DNA of 64,000 bases from a marine actinobacterium MedAcidi-G1 (GCA_000817085.1 JUEM01000002.1:1-64000); one strand, 5' to 3'; positions 37,502 to 46,355 are shown, counted from the stretch's first letter. Translations and numbers: made by a program. The notes: generated by a model not told the origin, from the letters alone.

Positions 37502-38689
37502 ATGGAAGATATAGCGATATTGGGAGCTGGAATGCACCCGTGGGGTAAATGGGGTCGCAATTTCGTTGAATATGGAACCGTTGCTGCGAAGAAGGCTTTA
37601 GATGATGCCCGAGTCGAATGGAGCGAAGTCGGTTTTATTTCTGGAGCAATAACCGTTAGATGCGGTTACCCCGGTTATGTCGCTGGATCAACCATGGCTC
37701 GTGCTTTAGGTTTCAATGGAACCCAAGTGGCTAGCTCGTATGCAGCTTGCGCTTCGGGTGCTACTGCTCTTTCTGTCGCCCGTGGACAGATTCTTTCTGG
37801 CGCATGTGATGTAGCTCTAGTTGTTGGAGCTGACACCACGCCAGACGGATTTCTTGCTCCTAATGCTGGAACTAGAACTGACGACACTGATTGGCTTCGC
37901 TTTCATATGGTTGGAGCAACTAATCCCGTCTATTTCGGTTTACATGCTAGACGACGCATGGAATTGTACGGAGCGACTCAGGAAGACTTCGCTCTAGTCA
38001 AAGTCAAAAATAGTAAGCATGCAGTATTCAATCAAAATGCACGATTTAACAAAGAGTACGCACTGGAAGATGTCTATAACTCTCCCGTGGTATCTGATCC
38101 ATTAAGACTTTTAGAGATATGTACAACAAGTGATGGTGGAGCGGCAGTCGTAGTTTCTTCTCTTGATTATGCTAAATCGATAGGAGTGTCTGATCCGGTT
38201 CGAATATCAGCGATTGCTTTAAATACTCCTACTTACCCAGATCCTCTAATAGACCTACCGTATTTAGCAACTGACTCTTCGGCGAGTACCCTTCCAAGCG
38301 AAACAGGGTTCAAGGAATCAATTGGAAAATACGTTTACGAAGAAGCAGGGGTCGGGCCAGAAGATGTAGATGTTGCCGAAGTCTATGATCTGGCATCCTC
38401 TATGGAGCTTGACTGGTACGAACAGCTTGGATTTTGTCAACCCGGTGAAGCAGAGACTCTTTTACGAGATGGAAGCACTTCGATTGGAGGAAGGATCCCA
38501 GTAAATCCAAGCGGTGGACTTGGAGCATTTGGAGAAGCCGTTCCAGCTCAAGCCATCGCTCAAGTGTGTGAAGTTAACTGGCAGCTTTCCCAGCGAGCAG
38601 GAAATCGACAAGTCGAAGGTGCCAGAATAGGCATTACAGCAAATCAAGGTCTGTTCGGACACGGTTCTTCAGTCTTGCTTAGAAGGTAG
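37502..38689 (+). CDS. Thiolase-fold lipid-transfer/acetyltransferase-like protein
   Basis: 395 aa thiolase superfamily member of the SCP-x/Ltp group. The nucleophile region is SSYAACASGATAL (Cys83), and the VNPSGGLGAFGEAVPAQAIA segment replaces the usual GHPxGATG; Glu345 stands where the catalytic His is expected. The C terminus reads GITANQGLFGHGSSVLLRR. This altered pattern is common in actinobacterial lipid-transfer-like thiolases. It is paired with the DUF35 protein upstream, which suggests a two-subunit thiolase or retro-aldolase acting on an acyl-CoA. Exact reaction is not known. Confidence 0.85.
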   Translation: MEDIAILGAGMHPWGKWGRNFVEYGTVAAKKALDDARVEWSEVGFISGAITVRCGYPGYVAGSTMARALGFNGTQVASSYAACASGATALSVARGQILSGACDVALVVGADTTPDGFLAPNAGTRTDDTDWLRFHMVGATNPVYFGLHARRRMELYGATQEDFALVKVKNSKHAVFNQNARFNKEYALEDVYNSPVVSDPLRLLEICTTSDGGAAVVVSSLDYAKSIGVSDPVRISAIALNTPTYPDPLIDLPYLATDSSASTLPSETGFKESIGKYVYEEAGVGPEDVDVAEVYDLASSMELDWYEQLGFCQPGEAETLLRDGSTSIGGRIPVNPSGGLGAFGEAVPAQAIAQVCEVNWQLSQRAGNRQVEGARIGITANQGLFGHGSSVLLRR

Positions 38690-38729
38690 TGTCTGTAACA
38701 TATTAAATAGTGAAATGGAGTAGTGAAGT

Positions 38730-39470
38730 ATGTCAGTGCATGAAACTATAGATAATGGAATAGCGATTCTAACTATGGATAATCCGCCTGTTAATGCACT
38801 TAATAGCACAGATGCGTACTTCATTGCAGAAAAAATCTGTTCCTATAGCAACCAAAAAAATAATATTAAAGTCGTTTTACTGCGCTCTTCTGGTAATGGT
38901 TTCTGTGCAGGAGTAGATATTAAAGAAATGCAAGGTCTTCCAGAAAATGAAGGTATTTTGAAAGCTAATCATTCCTGTTATGAGATGGCCGACGCAATAC
39001 ATAACTCAAAAATACCTGTCATAGTAGCAGTAAATGGTCACTGTCTGGGGAGTGGAATTTTGATAGCCGGTAGCGCTGATATCGTCATAGCTTCCGATGA
39101 TGCTACTTTTGGTCTTCCTGAAGTAGACAATGGAGCGCTCGGCGGTGCAAGTCACCTTATGCGTTTGGTTCCTCCCCAGAAAGCAAGGTGGATGCTTTAC
39201 ACCTGTGAGACTGCGACCGCTCAAGAGCTATTTTCTTACGGATCGGTTCTTCAAGTGGTGGAAAGTGAAAAACTTGAAAATACTTCTATGGAGGCTGCTA
39301 CAAAGATCGCAGAAAAAAATGGAACATTAATACAAGCGGCAAAAGCCTCATTTGACGCTATTGAAGAAACGAATCTTTCGAAGCGTTACAGGCTAGAACA
39401 AGGTTATACATTCGAGATGAACCTATTGGGCATAGGCGATCAAGCTCGTGACGCATTTTTGGATAAATAA
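38730..39470 (+). CDS. Enoyl-CoA hydratase/isomerase family protein 1
   Basis: Crotonase-fold protein of 246 aa. The oxyanion-hole region SSGNGFCAGVDIKEM and the second motif VNGHCLGSGILIAGSADIVI are clear. The first catalytic Glu of hydratases (GGGxE) is missing; the position holds Leu in GSGIL. The second (FGLPEVD) is present. It may therefore be an isomerase, decarboxylase or thioesterase-type crotonase rather than a classical hydratase. It follows the thiolase gene by 40 nt and precedes a nucleotidyltransferase gene by 17 nt. Confidence 0.83.
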   Translation: MSVHETIDNGIAILTMDNPPVNALNSTDAYFIAEKICSYSNQKNNIKVVLLRSSGNGFCAGVDIKEMQGLPENEGILKANHSCYEMADAIHNSKIPVIVAVNGHCLGSGILIAGSADIVIASDDATFGLPEVDNGALGGASHLMRLVPPQKARWMLYTCETATAQELFSYGSVLQVVESEKLENTSMEAATKIAEKNGTLIQAAKASFDAIEETNLSKRYRLEQGYTFEMNLLGIGDQARDAFLDK

Positions 39471-39487
39471 GAATTAGGTATTGCTCA

Positions 39488-40312
39488 ATGAATGATGTAT
39501 CCCTCGTGATCATGGCAGCTGGACTGGGAAGTAGGTTCGGAGCACCCAAGCAACTGGTGCCAGTCGGCCCAAAAAATGAAATTTTTCTTGATTATGCAAT
39601 TCGAGAAGCGATAGAACTAGAAATAAAAAAAATAGTAATAGTTACTCGTAGTATCTTAAATAAACAGCTAAAAAAGCATCTCCTTCAGTACCAGCAAAAT
39701 AATTTACTTATTGAAATCGTTCATCAGGATTCTTTTGAACCAAAACGCGATAAGCCATGGGGGACAGGACACGCGGTTGTAACAGCTTTAGATGAAACAG
39801 ACGGCCCGATTATTGTCATGAATGCAGATGACTATTATGGGCCCACAGCGTTAAGGCAGATTCTTAGCGGATTTGATGGTATAAACCCGGCGATTCTAGC
39901 CTTTCAGATAAAGAACACGATTCCTGAAAATGGAAGTGTGTCACGGGGAATTCTTTCAGTAGAGAACGAAAAACTTTTGAGCATTGAAGAAACACACGAA
40001 ATAAGAAACGAAGAGAATCTAATTAGAAGTAGGGATCAAGAGTCAATCTCTAGCGAAACTTATGTTTCGATGAATCTATGGGCGCTGCCGTCGAAAAGTT
40101 TAAAGTTGCTCAAAAAGCAATGGGATATTTTTGTAGGCCTGCATTCTTCAGAGGAAGAATCAGAGTTTCTTTTACCTTTGGCAATTGAAGAGCAACGGTT
40201 AAATAACGACATTGAAATAGATGTGATTAGAAGCAGCGAGTCGTGGATCGGGGTTACAAATCCTGAAGACTTAAAAGTGGCGAGAAGTAACCTAGCGAAA
40301 ATTAACGAGTAA
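39488..40312 (+). CDS. NTP-transferase (sugar-nucleotidyltransferase-like)
   Basis: Rossmann-like nucleotidyltransferase of 274 aa. The nucleotide-binding loop MAAGLGSRFGAPKQLVPVGP is near residue 9, and the metal-binding region is IIVMNADDYYG. It resembles GlmU/RmlA-like enzymes more than MobA. No left-handed beta-helix or acyltransferase part is present. The neighbours are fatty-acid-type genes, so the substrate is unclear; it may feed sugar nucleotides to the envelope cluster about 5 kb downstream, which is speculation. The translated part GRKIVIVTRS-like segment in the frame reads KKIVIVTRS. Confidence 0.75.
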   Translation: MNDVSLVIMAAGLGSRFGAPKQLVPVGPKNEIFLDYAIREAIELEIKKIVIVTRSILNKQLKKHLLQYQQNNLLIEIVHQDSFEPKRDKPWGTGHAVVTALDETDGPIIVMNADDYYGPTALRQILSGFDGINPAILAFQIKNTIPENGSVSRGILSVENEKLLSIEETHEIRNEENLIRSRDQESISSETYVSMNLWALPSKSLKLLKKQWDIFVGLHSSEEESEFLLPLAIEEQRLNNDIEIDVIRSSESWIGVTNPEDLKVARSNLAKINE

Positions 40313-40323
40313 TTGGAGTAAGA

Positions 40324-41295
40324 ATGTTTGTATTACGTTTTGATTTACGTGTTCCACCTTTTGTGGAGACCTTGACCCATGGTGATCAATACCGAGAGTT
40401 TTTTAAAATGGTTCAGTGGGCTGATGACAAGGGCTTTGCAGCAGTTGTTCTTTCAGAACATCACGGCACAGAAGACGGATATATGAATTCGCCTCTGTTA
40501 TTAGCGGGGAGTGTGTTAGGGGCAACGAATAATCTTTTTTGTTCTGTCTCTGCTTTGCTATTACCTTTACATGACCAGATCAGAATTGCAGAAGAAATAG
40601 CAACTGTAGACTTGATTGCTCCCGGGAGATTTAACGTTGTAATGGGTATTGGATACAGAGAGTCAGAGTTTGAAATGTTTGCTAAGAACAGAAAAACTCG
40701 TGGTAAAGATACTGAGAACGCTATCAGAACAATTCTCACTGCCTTAGAAGGTGAACCTTTTGAATACGAAGGAAGAGAAGTGCTTATTAGCCCTAAGCCA
40801 GTTTCAGCGCCAAGTTCCTTAATTTCTGTTGGCGGTTCAGTCGAAATATCAGCGATACGAGCAGCGAACTTAGGGTTACCATTTGTACCAGCGGTTAGAG
40901 ATGAATCTTTGGAAACTGCTTATTATAAGAAAGCAAAAGAGATTGGCTACGAAAGTCCCATGTGCATGATGCCTTCTGGTCCCGGGATGGTGATGGTGAG
41001 TGAAGATCCAGAAAAACTATGGAACGAGATAGGGGAGAATCTTTTATACGACGCCATGGCATATGCTGCATGGCAATATAACGATCAAAGATCTTCATGG
41101 CATGTAGAAGGAACAAGTACTGATGAGTTGAAAAAAGGGGGCCAGCATTTAATTGTCACACCTCAAGAGTGTGTGGATCTTGTAAGAAATGATGGCGCAG
41201 TAGTTTTACATCCACTAGTCGGGGGAGTGGATCCAGGTATTGGGTGGGAAAGTTTGGAGCTAGTTGCTAATAAAGTAATTCCTGCTTTGAATTAA
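40324..41295 (+). CDS. LLM-class flavin/F420 oxidoreductase 2
   Basis: Luciferase-like monooxygenase family protein of 323 aa, different in sequence from the one at 29196. It shows [65 protein letters not shown] and [21 protein letters not shown]. The start ATG follows GGAGTAAGA. It sits between the nucleotidyltransferase and a crotonase gene, with gaps of 11 and 40 nt. Oxidant and substrate are unknown. F420 or FMN as cofactor follows from the family only. Confidence 0.85.
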   Translation: MFVLRFDLRVPPFVETLTHGDQYREFFKMVQWADDKGFAAVVLSEHHGTEDGYMNSPLLLAGSVLGATNNLFCSVSALLLPLHDQIRIAEEIATVDLIAPGRFNVVMGIGYRESEFEMFAKNRKTRGKDTENAIRTILTALEGEPFEYEGREVLISPKPVSAPSSLISVGGSVEISAIRAANLGLPFVPAVRDESLETAYYKKAKEIGYESPMCMMPSGPGMVMVSEDPEKLWNEIGENLLYDAMAYAAWQYNDQRSSWHVEGTSTDELKKGGQHLIVTPQECVDLVRNDGAVVLHPLVGGVDPGIGWESLELVANKVIPALN

Positions 41296-41335
41296 AGCAG
41301 ACGAAATATATTTAAACGATTTGTTAGGGAGAAAA

Positions 41336-42136
41336 ATGAGCGATTTGACTGTAGAAAAAGATGGATCAATCTTACTTCTAACAATGAATAGGCCAAGTCG
41401 TCAAAATGCAATGACTCTTCCCATGTTCGCCCGACTAGCTGATGCTTGGGAAATGATAGATGAGGATTTAGACATCCGAGTTTGTATTTTGACAGGAGCT
41501 GATGGAAATTTTTCCTCAGGAATGGATTTGCGATCGCTCTCAGGTGATAGTGAAAACACAGATGATTATGACGTTAGTGAACGTATGGAAAAAGAAGGTT
41601 CGGATTTTATTTATAGAGGTTTATTGAAAACAAAGCACCCTAGAGTTCCTCTGATAGCTGCTGTGGAGGGAAATGCTATTGCTGGAGGAACGGAGATCCT
41701 CCAAGGAACTGACATAAGAGTAGCTGGAAAATCAGCTGTTTTCGGCGTCTCTGAAGTCAAATGGTCTTTATACCCAATGGGTGGATCGGCAGTTCGACTT
41801 GCACGGCAGATACCTTTTACAGAAGCCGCAGACATACTTTTAACAGGAAAGCATATAACAGCTGAAGAAGCTAAGAATCTTGGCTTAGTCGGTCATTTAG
41901 TAGACGATGGCAACGCACTGGATAAATCTATGGAAATAGCTAAGACTATTAGTGAAAACGGCCCGCTCGCTGTTGAGGCTGTTTTGCGAACTCTTAGAGA
42001 GACGAGCGGAATGACAGAAAAAGAGGCCTTTGAATTCGAAGATCCAATCGGTAAGGAAGTATTTGCCTCAGAAGACGCAAAAGAAGGCCCTAAAGCATTT
42101 TCGCAGAAAAGAACGCCCGATTTTAAACGTTCCTGA
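41336..42136 (+). CDS. Enoyl-CoA hydratase/isomerase family protein 2
   Basis: Crotonase-fold protein of 266 aa from ATG 41336, which has AGGGAGA upstream. The oxyanion motif [15 protein letters not shown] and the [19 protein letters not shown] region (with catalytic Glu) are visible, followed by the second Glu in [13 protein letters not shown]. Both hydratase Glu positions are thus kept, in contrast to the crotonase at 38730. It stops immediately beside the stop of the convergent HAD gene, with no spacer. Confidence 0.87.
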   Translation: MSDLTVEKDGSILLLTMNRPSRQNAMTLPMFARLADAWEMIDEDLDIRVCILTGADGNFSSGMDLRSLSGDSENTDDYDVSERMEKEGSDFIYRGLLKTKHPRVPLIAAVEGNAIAGGTEILQGTDIRVAGKSAVFGVSEVKWSLYPMGGSAVRLARQIPFTEAADILLTGKHITAEEAKNLGLVGHLVDDGNALDKSMEIAKTISENGPLAVEAVLRTLRETSGMTEKEAFEFEDPIGKEVFASEDAKEGPKAFSQKRTPDFKRS

Positions 42137-42790
42137 TTAGAAACGGTCTCTACCTTCTTCAAATCCTGGAAGTTGAGATTGGATTTCGAAACCCATTTTT
42201 GTCGCCTCATCTAAGATTAAGTGTTCACAAGACTCCCAGTCATGTGCTCTTAGTCCCTCTAGATTTTGATTATAAGGGGCGTCAAAAATTATTACCTTAT
42301 TACCGGTAGATTCAAGTGCCTCAATGTTATGGGGAGCGTCGTCGATATATAAATGAGCTCCCACTTGTGGTTTGTCTCCTAAAAAACAAATATCTCTATA
42401 CGGTATCTTTGTTTCATCTAGCCACTCGACCGTGTCGACAACTGCTTTAGCATGAGTCCAGTTTACGTAGAGGCGGTGAGTGATAATTCGAATCCAAACA
42501 CCGGCATCAGAGAGTCTCCACAGAACTTCTGATGCTTGATCCATAGCGGGCATCTGTCTCATCATGTTGTACTCATCAACTGCCAGATGGTGCAACTTTC
42601 TATACTCCTCAGTGCTTAGTCCCCATTCGCTGAAATCCCAAGAACGTTTAAGTGGAAGCTCGGATTGGTCTACCCCAAGTTCTTGAGCAGCAATTTCCCT
42701 AAATGCGGTTGTGTAGTCGGCGCATACACCATCTAGGTCGACACCTAGGACAAAAGGGGTTTCACTATGTTGGGTTTTTTTAGAAGCCAT
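42137..42790 (-). CDS. 5'(3')-deoxyribonucleotidase-like HAD phosphatase
   Basis: HAD-superfamily hydrolase of 217 aa, close to the NT5C type that removes phosphate from (deoxy)nucleotides. The nucleophile and acid residues are Asp18 and Asp20 in GVDLDGVCADY. Motif II is IRIITHRLYVNW, and motif IV is AHLYIDDAPHNIEALES. It begins 1 nt after the stop of the upstream SDR gene, so the two form an operon. A link between the two activities is not obvious. Confidence 0.83.
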   Translation of the reverse strand: MASKKTQHSETPFVLGVDLDGVCADYTTAFREIAAQELGVDQSELPLKRSWDFSEWGLSTEEYRKLHHLAVDEYNMMRQMPAMDQASEVLWRLSDAGVWIRIITHRLYVNWTHAKAVVDTVEWLDETKIPYRDICFLGDKPQVGAHLYIDDAPHNIEALESTGNKVIIFDAPYNQNLEGLRAHDWESCEHLILDEATKMGFEIQSQLPGFEEGRDRF

Positions 42791-42791
42791 T

Positions 42792-43544
42792 TCAACCTGC
42801 TGTTAGTCCACCATCGACCGCAATGACGGCTCCGTGTATTCTTCTGGCATCATCTGATACTAAAAAAGAAATCACATTTGAAATTTCTTCGGGTTCAGCC
42901 ATTCCTCGAAAGCCCATATATGGTTTCACCAAATCCATGTTTATGTCTTCCGGTATAGAATAATTGTTAATAAGTGGAGTCTGGACACTACCAGGCGCTA
43001 CAGCATTTATCCTGACACCAGTTTTGACGTATTCCATTGCCAATGACTTAGTCATGGCAATAACACCACCTTTAGTGGCAGAGTAAGCGACTGTATAAGC
43101 CTGCCCCATGAGTCCTGAGCAGGAAGCAACATTGATCAAAGAACCGTTGCTTTCTATCAGGAAGGGTATTGCCGCCTGCGAGCACCAAAAAACTCCCGAC
43201 AGGTTGACGCCAAGCATTTCATTCCAGGACGCTTCGGAAACTTCGGTAGCGTGTTCGCTTCTTGCAATTCCGGCAATATTCGCAAAGACATCGATTCTGC
43301 CGTTTTTTTCAAATATTCGAGAGATAGTTGAATGACATTGTTCTCTTGAAGAAATATCAATTACATAAGTTTCACAAAGGTCTTTATTTAACTTAATAAC
43401 GCTTGACAATCCATCAAGGCCGGCAGCGTCTACATCCATCGCGGCAACCTTAAATCCCTGATTAAGCAAAGTAATTAAGGTTGCCTTTCCTATTCCGGAA
43501 GCGGCACCTGTTACCACAGCAACTTTAGGTTCATTTTTTGTCAT
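42792..43544 (-). CDS. Short-chain dehydrogenase/reductase (SDR) 3
   Basis: Classical SDR of 250 aa with TGAASGIG at 12-19, ANIAG near 88, catalytic Ser in NVASCSG, and Tyr154-Lys158 in YSATK. The C terminus GAVIAVDGGLTAG is typical of 3-oxoacyl-ACP-reductase-like SDRs. Asp37 in AMDVDA at the end of the second strand favours NAD over NADP. It heads the two-gene unit with the HAD phosphatase and is divergent from the thioesterase gene by about 18 nt, so their promoters overlap coding DNA. Confidence 0.88.
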   Translation of the reverse strand: MTKNEPKVAVVTGAASGIGKATLITLLNQGFKVAAMDVDAAGLDGLSSVIKLNKDLCETYVIDISSREQCHSTISRIFEKNGRIDVFANIAGIARSEHATEVSEASWNEMLGVNLSGVFWCSQAAIPFLIESNGSLINVASCSGLMGQAYTVAYSATKGGVIAMTKSLAMEYVKTGVRINAVAPGSVQTPLINNYSIPEDINMDLVKPYMGFRGMAEPEEISNVISFLVSDDARRIHGAVIAVDGGLTAG

Positions 43545-43562
43545 AGAGAGTTTCTGCTTTCA

Positions 43563-44255
43563 TTGATTAACCGTAGTCTTCAGAACAGTATTTGTGCAGT
43601 ATCTCAGAATACTTTAGGCAATCAGAAAGTGGGACTTGTGTCTGGCGAATTAGTGTATTTAAACGAAGTGACCAGACGCTTGATGAAAGCGGTTCGCTTG
43701 ATCGACACAACTGATGAAGTTATAAATGAATTAAGTAGAAAAATTTTTGATGTTGTTTCGGAGGCTGAAAATTATAGCTACGAAGGGACAACGGCACAGG
43801 GGTCTTTGAAGAACGATAAAAACCCAATTGAAAGAAGAGATCAGAGCCCGTCAGAATTTTTTCCTTACAGTCCGGCTGTAGGCCCTCTTAATCCAATAGC
43901 ACCACCTTTAAAGGTGGAAGTATGCAATGAAGGTGAGTACAAGGAAATAAGAGCTCTTGGAAAACTTGATGGAGTCTATGTAGGGCCACCTGATCTTGTC
44001 CAAGGAGGTGTAATTGCTTTACTTTTTGACGACATAATGGGAAGCGTTTTGGTTGTCAATAATTGTGGCGCTATGACAGGAACGTTGGAAGTAAGATATG
44101 AAAAACCTACTCCCATAGCTAAAGAACTTTTATGGATAGGGAAGATAGAAAAAATTGAAGGTCGAAAAATTCATGTTTCAGCTGAGCTCTGGGCGGAGGA
44201 AACGAGGACTGCAATAGCAAAAGGAATTTTTGTGAAAGTAGAAATGTTGAGTTGA
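43563..44255 (+). CDS. PaaI-type hotdog thioesterase
   Basis: C-terminal half (about 110-230) is a hotdog fold of the PaaI/4HBT group: GVYVGPPDLVQGGVIALLFDD is the central helix region and GTLEVRYEKPTPIAKELLW the following strands. It probably hydrolyses acyl-CoA thioesters. The N-terminal 100 residues are helical and of unknown role. The start is uncertain: TTG 43563 gives 230 aa, while in-frame GTG 43653 or ATG 43683 would give a shorter protein that begins near NEVTRRLMKAV. A strong terminator follows 16 nt after the stop. Confidence 0.8.
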   Translation: MINRSLQNSICAVSQNTLGNQKVGLVSGELVYLNEVTRRLMKAVRLIDTTDEVINELSRKIFDVVSEAENYSYEGTTAQGSLKNDKNPIERRDQSPSEFFPYSPAVGPLNPIAPPLKVEVCNEGEYKEIRALGKLDGVYVGPPDLVQGGVIALLFDDIMGSVLVVNNCGAMTGTLEVRYEKPTPIAKELLWIGKIEKIEGRKIHVSAELWAEETRTAIAKGIFVKVEMLS

Positions 44256-44271
44256 TGGTCCACATAAATGC

Positions 44272-44305
44272 AAAAAACCCCGCCACCGAAGTGACGGGGT
44301 TTTTT
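44272..44305. terminator. Bidirectional intrinsic terminator
   Basis: Six A's and CCCCG (44272-44282) pair with CGGGG and a T-run (44295-44305). An inner CAC/GTG step closes a CGAA tetraloop, with one C-A mismatch. The A-run on one side and an eight-T run on the other make it work on both strands. It ends the thioesterase gene (plus) and the small membrane-protein gene (minus). It is the strongest intrinsic terminator in the window. Confidence 0.93.
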
Positions 44306-44319
44306 TTAGTTATTGCTAC

Positions 44320-44640
44320 TTAGCGGGCTACGCCTTTACCAAGAGCAGAAATTGCTGCATTTCCGACCGGAATAAATGCACAAATTGCTAGTGCAGTTCC
44401 GATATCAGATCCGAAACTTCCCATTCCGAGAATTTCGGTTGATGCACCGTAGTCCATACCACCAAGTTCGGTGATTGCTACGAAAAGATAAGCCCAAATT
44501 AAATTTAAATTAGGCCCGATAATTGGAAGTCCTTTAAGCATCCCATTGACACCTGCGGTGTCGAGAATACTGTCAAGAACAGCAACTACACCCTGAAAAA
44601 GCATTCCTAGAATTATCAGAGTGAGAATTGTTGACATCAT
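44320..44640 (-). CDS. Small membrane protein of unknown function
   Basis: 106 aa, very hydrophobic, with three likely membrane segments at about 3-24, 44-60 and 78-100. A glycine-rich loop (GLPIIGPNLN) lies between the first two. Only three charged residues precede the last helix and the C terminus is GKGVAR. No family is recognised. The gene stands alone, with a strong terminator 15 nt after its stop and a 194 bp leader containing a hairpin. The start could be either of two adjacent ATGs (44640 or 44637), with AAGGGG upstream. Isolation and terminator strength hint at high expression. Confidence 0.72.
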   Translation of the reverse strand: MMSTILTLIILGMLFQGVVAVLDSILDTAGVNGMLKGLPIIGPNLNLIWAYLFVAITELGGMDYGASTEILGMGSFGSDIGTALAICAFIPVGNAAISALGKGVAR

Positions 44641-44668
44641 GGAGAGGTACCCCTTTTATAGTTGTAAC

Positions 44669-44694
44669 TCGACTGGTCTCACCGGACCAATCGA
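44669..44694 (-). promoter_or_regulatory. Hairpin/operator-like dyad upstream of the small membrane protein
   Basis: TCGACTGGTC (44669-44678) and GACCAATCGA (44685-44694) pair in 9 of 10 positions around a 6-nt loop. It begins about 29 nt before the ATG of the minus-strand gene. A TTGACA hexamer on the minus strand overlaps at 44697-44702, but no good -10 is found 16-18 nt downstream, so a promoter is not assigned. Leader hairpin or operator are both open. Confidence 0.45.
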
Positions 44695-44834
44695 ACTGTC
44701 AAATGTTAAATTAGAAGAATCAAATGACGCTGTGGTGGATCCTGTTTGAACTTTCTTTAATATTTTTTGATTTTCCTTTTTTTTTAAGCAAAATGCACTA
44801 ATATTGCCGCTTTATAGTAAAGATAGGCGGTTTT

Positions 44835-46010
44835 ATGCGGAAAAAGTCTTCCAATGAAGCTCTTAAATCTTTATTCGTGATGTGTTTCTTTCTTATTTTC
44901 GCTTCTTTTTTAGCACCTGGTGTGCTTGACATATGGGCCTCAACACAAAAAAATGATTTTCGTCGTGATTTAGCCAGAGAATGGTCAGAGCCAATAGGTG
45001 ACTTAAGTAGAAAAATTAAATTTGATGAAATAAGAGATTTTTCAGAACGCATAATTGATACTTCTCCATCAGAACAGATGCTTGAACCATTAGTGAAACA
45101 AGTTTTGATCGTCCCAGAAGAAAGCTTTCCAATACTTTCAATAAAAGAAGCAAAGGAAGAAAATGACAGCGGGGTAAAAGCAACTGAATTGAAATCAACA
45201 TCATCGAGTATTGAGAATCTAATTGATCTGCCGCCTAGCCCGACGATTTTACCTCCTCAGATAACCGCAAATGCAATAGCTGCAACTACAACTACAACTA
45301 CAACTTTAGTTAACCCAGAGTCTTTAGCGAAAATTCGAAGGACAGCTACGGTTGAAGATCCGCTAAGGATACTTGCCGTAGGTGACTCTCTTATGCTTGA
45401 TTTTCAATATGGACTGGAAAGAATTTTAGAAGCACGGCCTGATGTAAATATTGAAGGCAGGGGTGCGCTTGGTTTTGGCTTCACGGTTCCTTATTGGGAC
45501 TGGGAAGATGACGTAATACCTGATTACAACTCGATGGTCAGAAAAGTGCGTCCGGACATTGTCATAGCAATGATTGGAGCTAACGAATTTCAAGGGTACG
45601 CAATCGAAGGGGAAGATCTTGAACCAGGTTCTTTGCGGTGGAGCGAGGTTTTAACTGAGCGAGCGAACGACGCAATTTCTCATTGGATAGCAGATGGAGC
45701 ATACCTGTATTGGTGGACTACCCCTAAAATGTCGGATCCCTCTTATTTGACGGACGATTTGAACAGCATTTGGCATTCTGTAGTCAGTGATTGGTATCCA
45801 AAAGCTGAAATGCTCGACAGTATGGAAGTCTTAGGTGATGAAGAAGGAAAATTTCGTTGGAATATGAAAATGCTTGATGGTTCCATGGTTCCTCTTCGCA
45901 AAGAACATGGCGTCCATTTTTTTGAAGTAGGAGCCGATGCTTTGTCTAGAGAATTTGAAGAAATCTTAGAAAAAGATGGATGGGTTGAAAATCTGTTGCC
46001 AGTTTCTTAA
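44835..46010 (+). CDS. Exported SGNH-fold (DUF459-like) protein with poly-Thr linker
   Basis: 391 aa. A membrane anchor near the N terminus (about 12-36) is followed by an extracytoplasmic low-complexity region with seven Thr in a row (151-157), then a C-terminal SGNH domain. Block I is AVGDSLM (Ser185), block II GRGALGFG and block III MIGANE (Asn250). In block V the expected Asp is replaced by His (HGVH, residues 358-361). DUF459 proteins sit in surface-polysaccharide clusters and may modify glycans by acyl transfer or removal. The Thr tract is a plausible O-glycosylation site. It starts with ATG 44835. Confidence 0.78.
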   Translation: MRKKSSNEALKSLFVMCFFLIFASFLAPGVLDIWASTQKNDFRRDLAREWSEPIGDLSRKIKFDEIRDFSERIIDTSPSEQMLEPLVKQVLIVPEESFPILSIKEAKEENDSGVKATELKSTSSSIENLIDLPPSPTILPPQITANAIAATTTTTTTLVNPESLAKIRRTATVEDPLRILAVGDSLMLDFQYGLERILEARPDVNIEGRGALGFGFTVPYWDWEDDVIPDYNSMVRKVRPDIVIAMIGANEFQGYAIEGEDLEPGSLRWSEVLTERANDAISHWIADGAYLYWWTTPKMSDPSYLTDDLNSIWHSVVSDWYPKAEMLDSMEVLGDEEGKFRWNMKMLDGSMVPLRKEHGVHFFEVGADALSREFEEILEKDGWVENLLPVS

Positions 46011-46351
46011 TCTTCTTTTTCTATTTTTTCTTTCAGTAAAGAGATTTCTTCGACGAGAATCCTTACACGATTTTCTATTCGCGAAAGTTCATAAGAAAAA
46101 TGCATAGCCAAAAGCAATAAGAAGCCAATTGCTAAGAGAAGGAACAGAGTTGGTTGATACCAAATGCCAAGTTGTTCGGCACTCCAATCGAGTATCTGGG
46201 GAACGGCAGAAATAACCGCTAATGATGTTCCAACTGTTAGCCACAGAATTGAGTATTTTGCTTTAAGAGCTTTAAGCCTAACTAGTCTTACGATCAGAAA
46301 TAAAGACCCTAATGCAAGAACAGCTATCAAGATATGTGTCGATGTACTCAT
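46007..46351 (-). CDS. DUF2304 membrane protein
   Basis: 114 aa from ATG 46351, which has AGGAG 8 nt upstream. It has three hydrophobic segments (about 5-22, 35-52 and 65-85), then a charged helical tail (RIENRVRILVEEISLLKEKIEKE) that could form a coiled coil. DUF2304 proteins are almost always found next to a GT2 glycosyltransferase; here the GT2 gene is 4 nt upstream. The role is probably anchoring or regulating the transferase at the membrane. It overlaps the end of the convergent SGNH gene by 4 nt. Confidence 0.85.
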   Translation of the reverse strand: MSTSTHILIAVLALGSLFLIVRLVRLKALKAKYSILWLTVGTSLAVISAVPQILDWSAEQLGIWYQPTLFLLLAIGFLLLLAMHFSYELSRIENRVRILVEEISLLKEKIEKED

Positions 46352-46355
46352 TGAG

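Noticed and set aside
44697-44702. TTGACA hexamer as a -35 box for the small membrane protein gene
   Set aside because: No acceptable -10 hexamer lies 16-18 nt downstream; the TATAAAA nearer the ATG would leave almost no leader.
45280-45310. Microsatellite or CRISPR-like repeat
   Set aside because: It is a short in-frame ACT/ACA run coding for seven threonines, not a spacer-repeat array.
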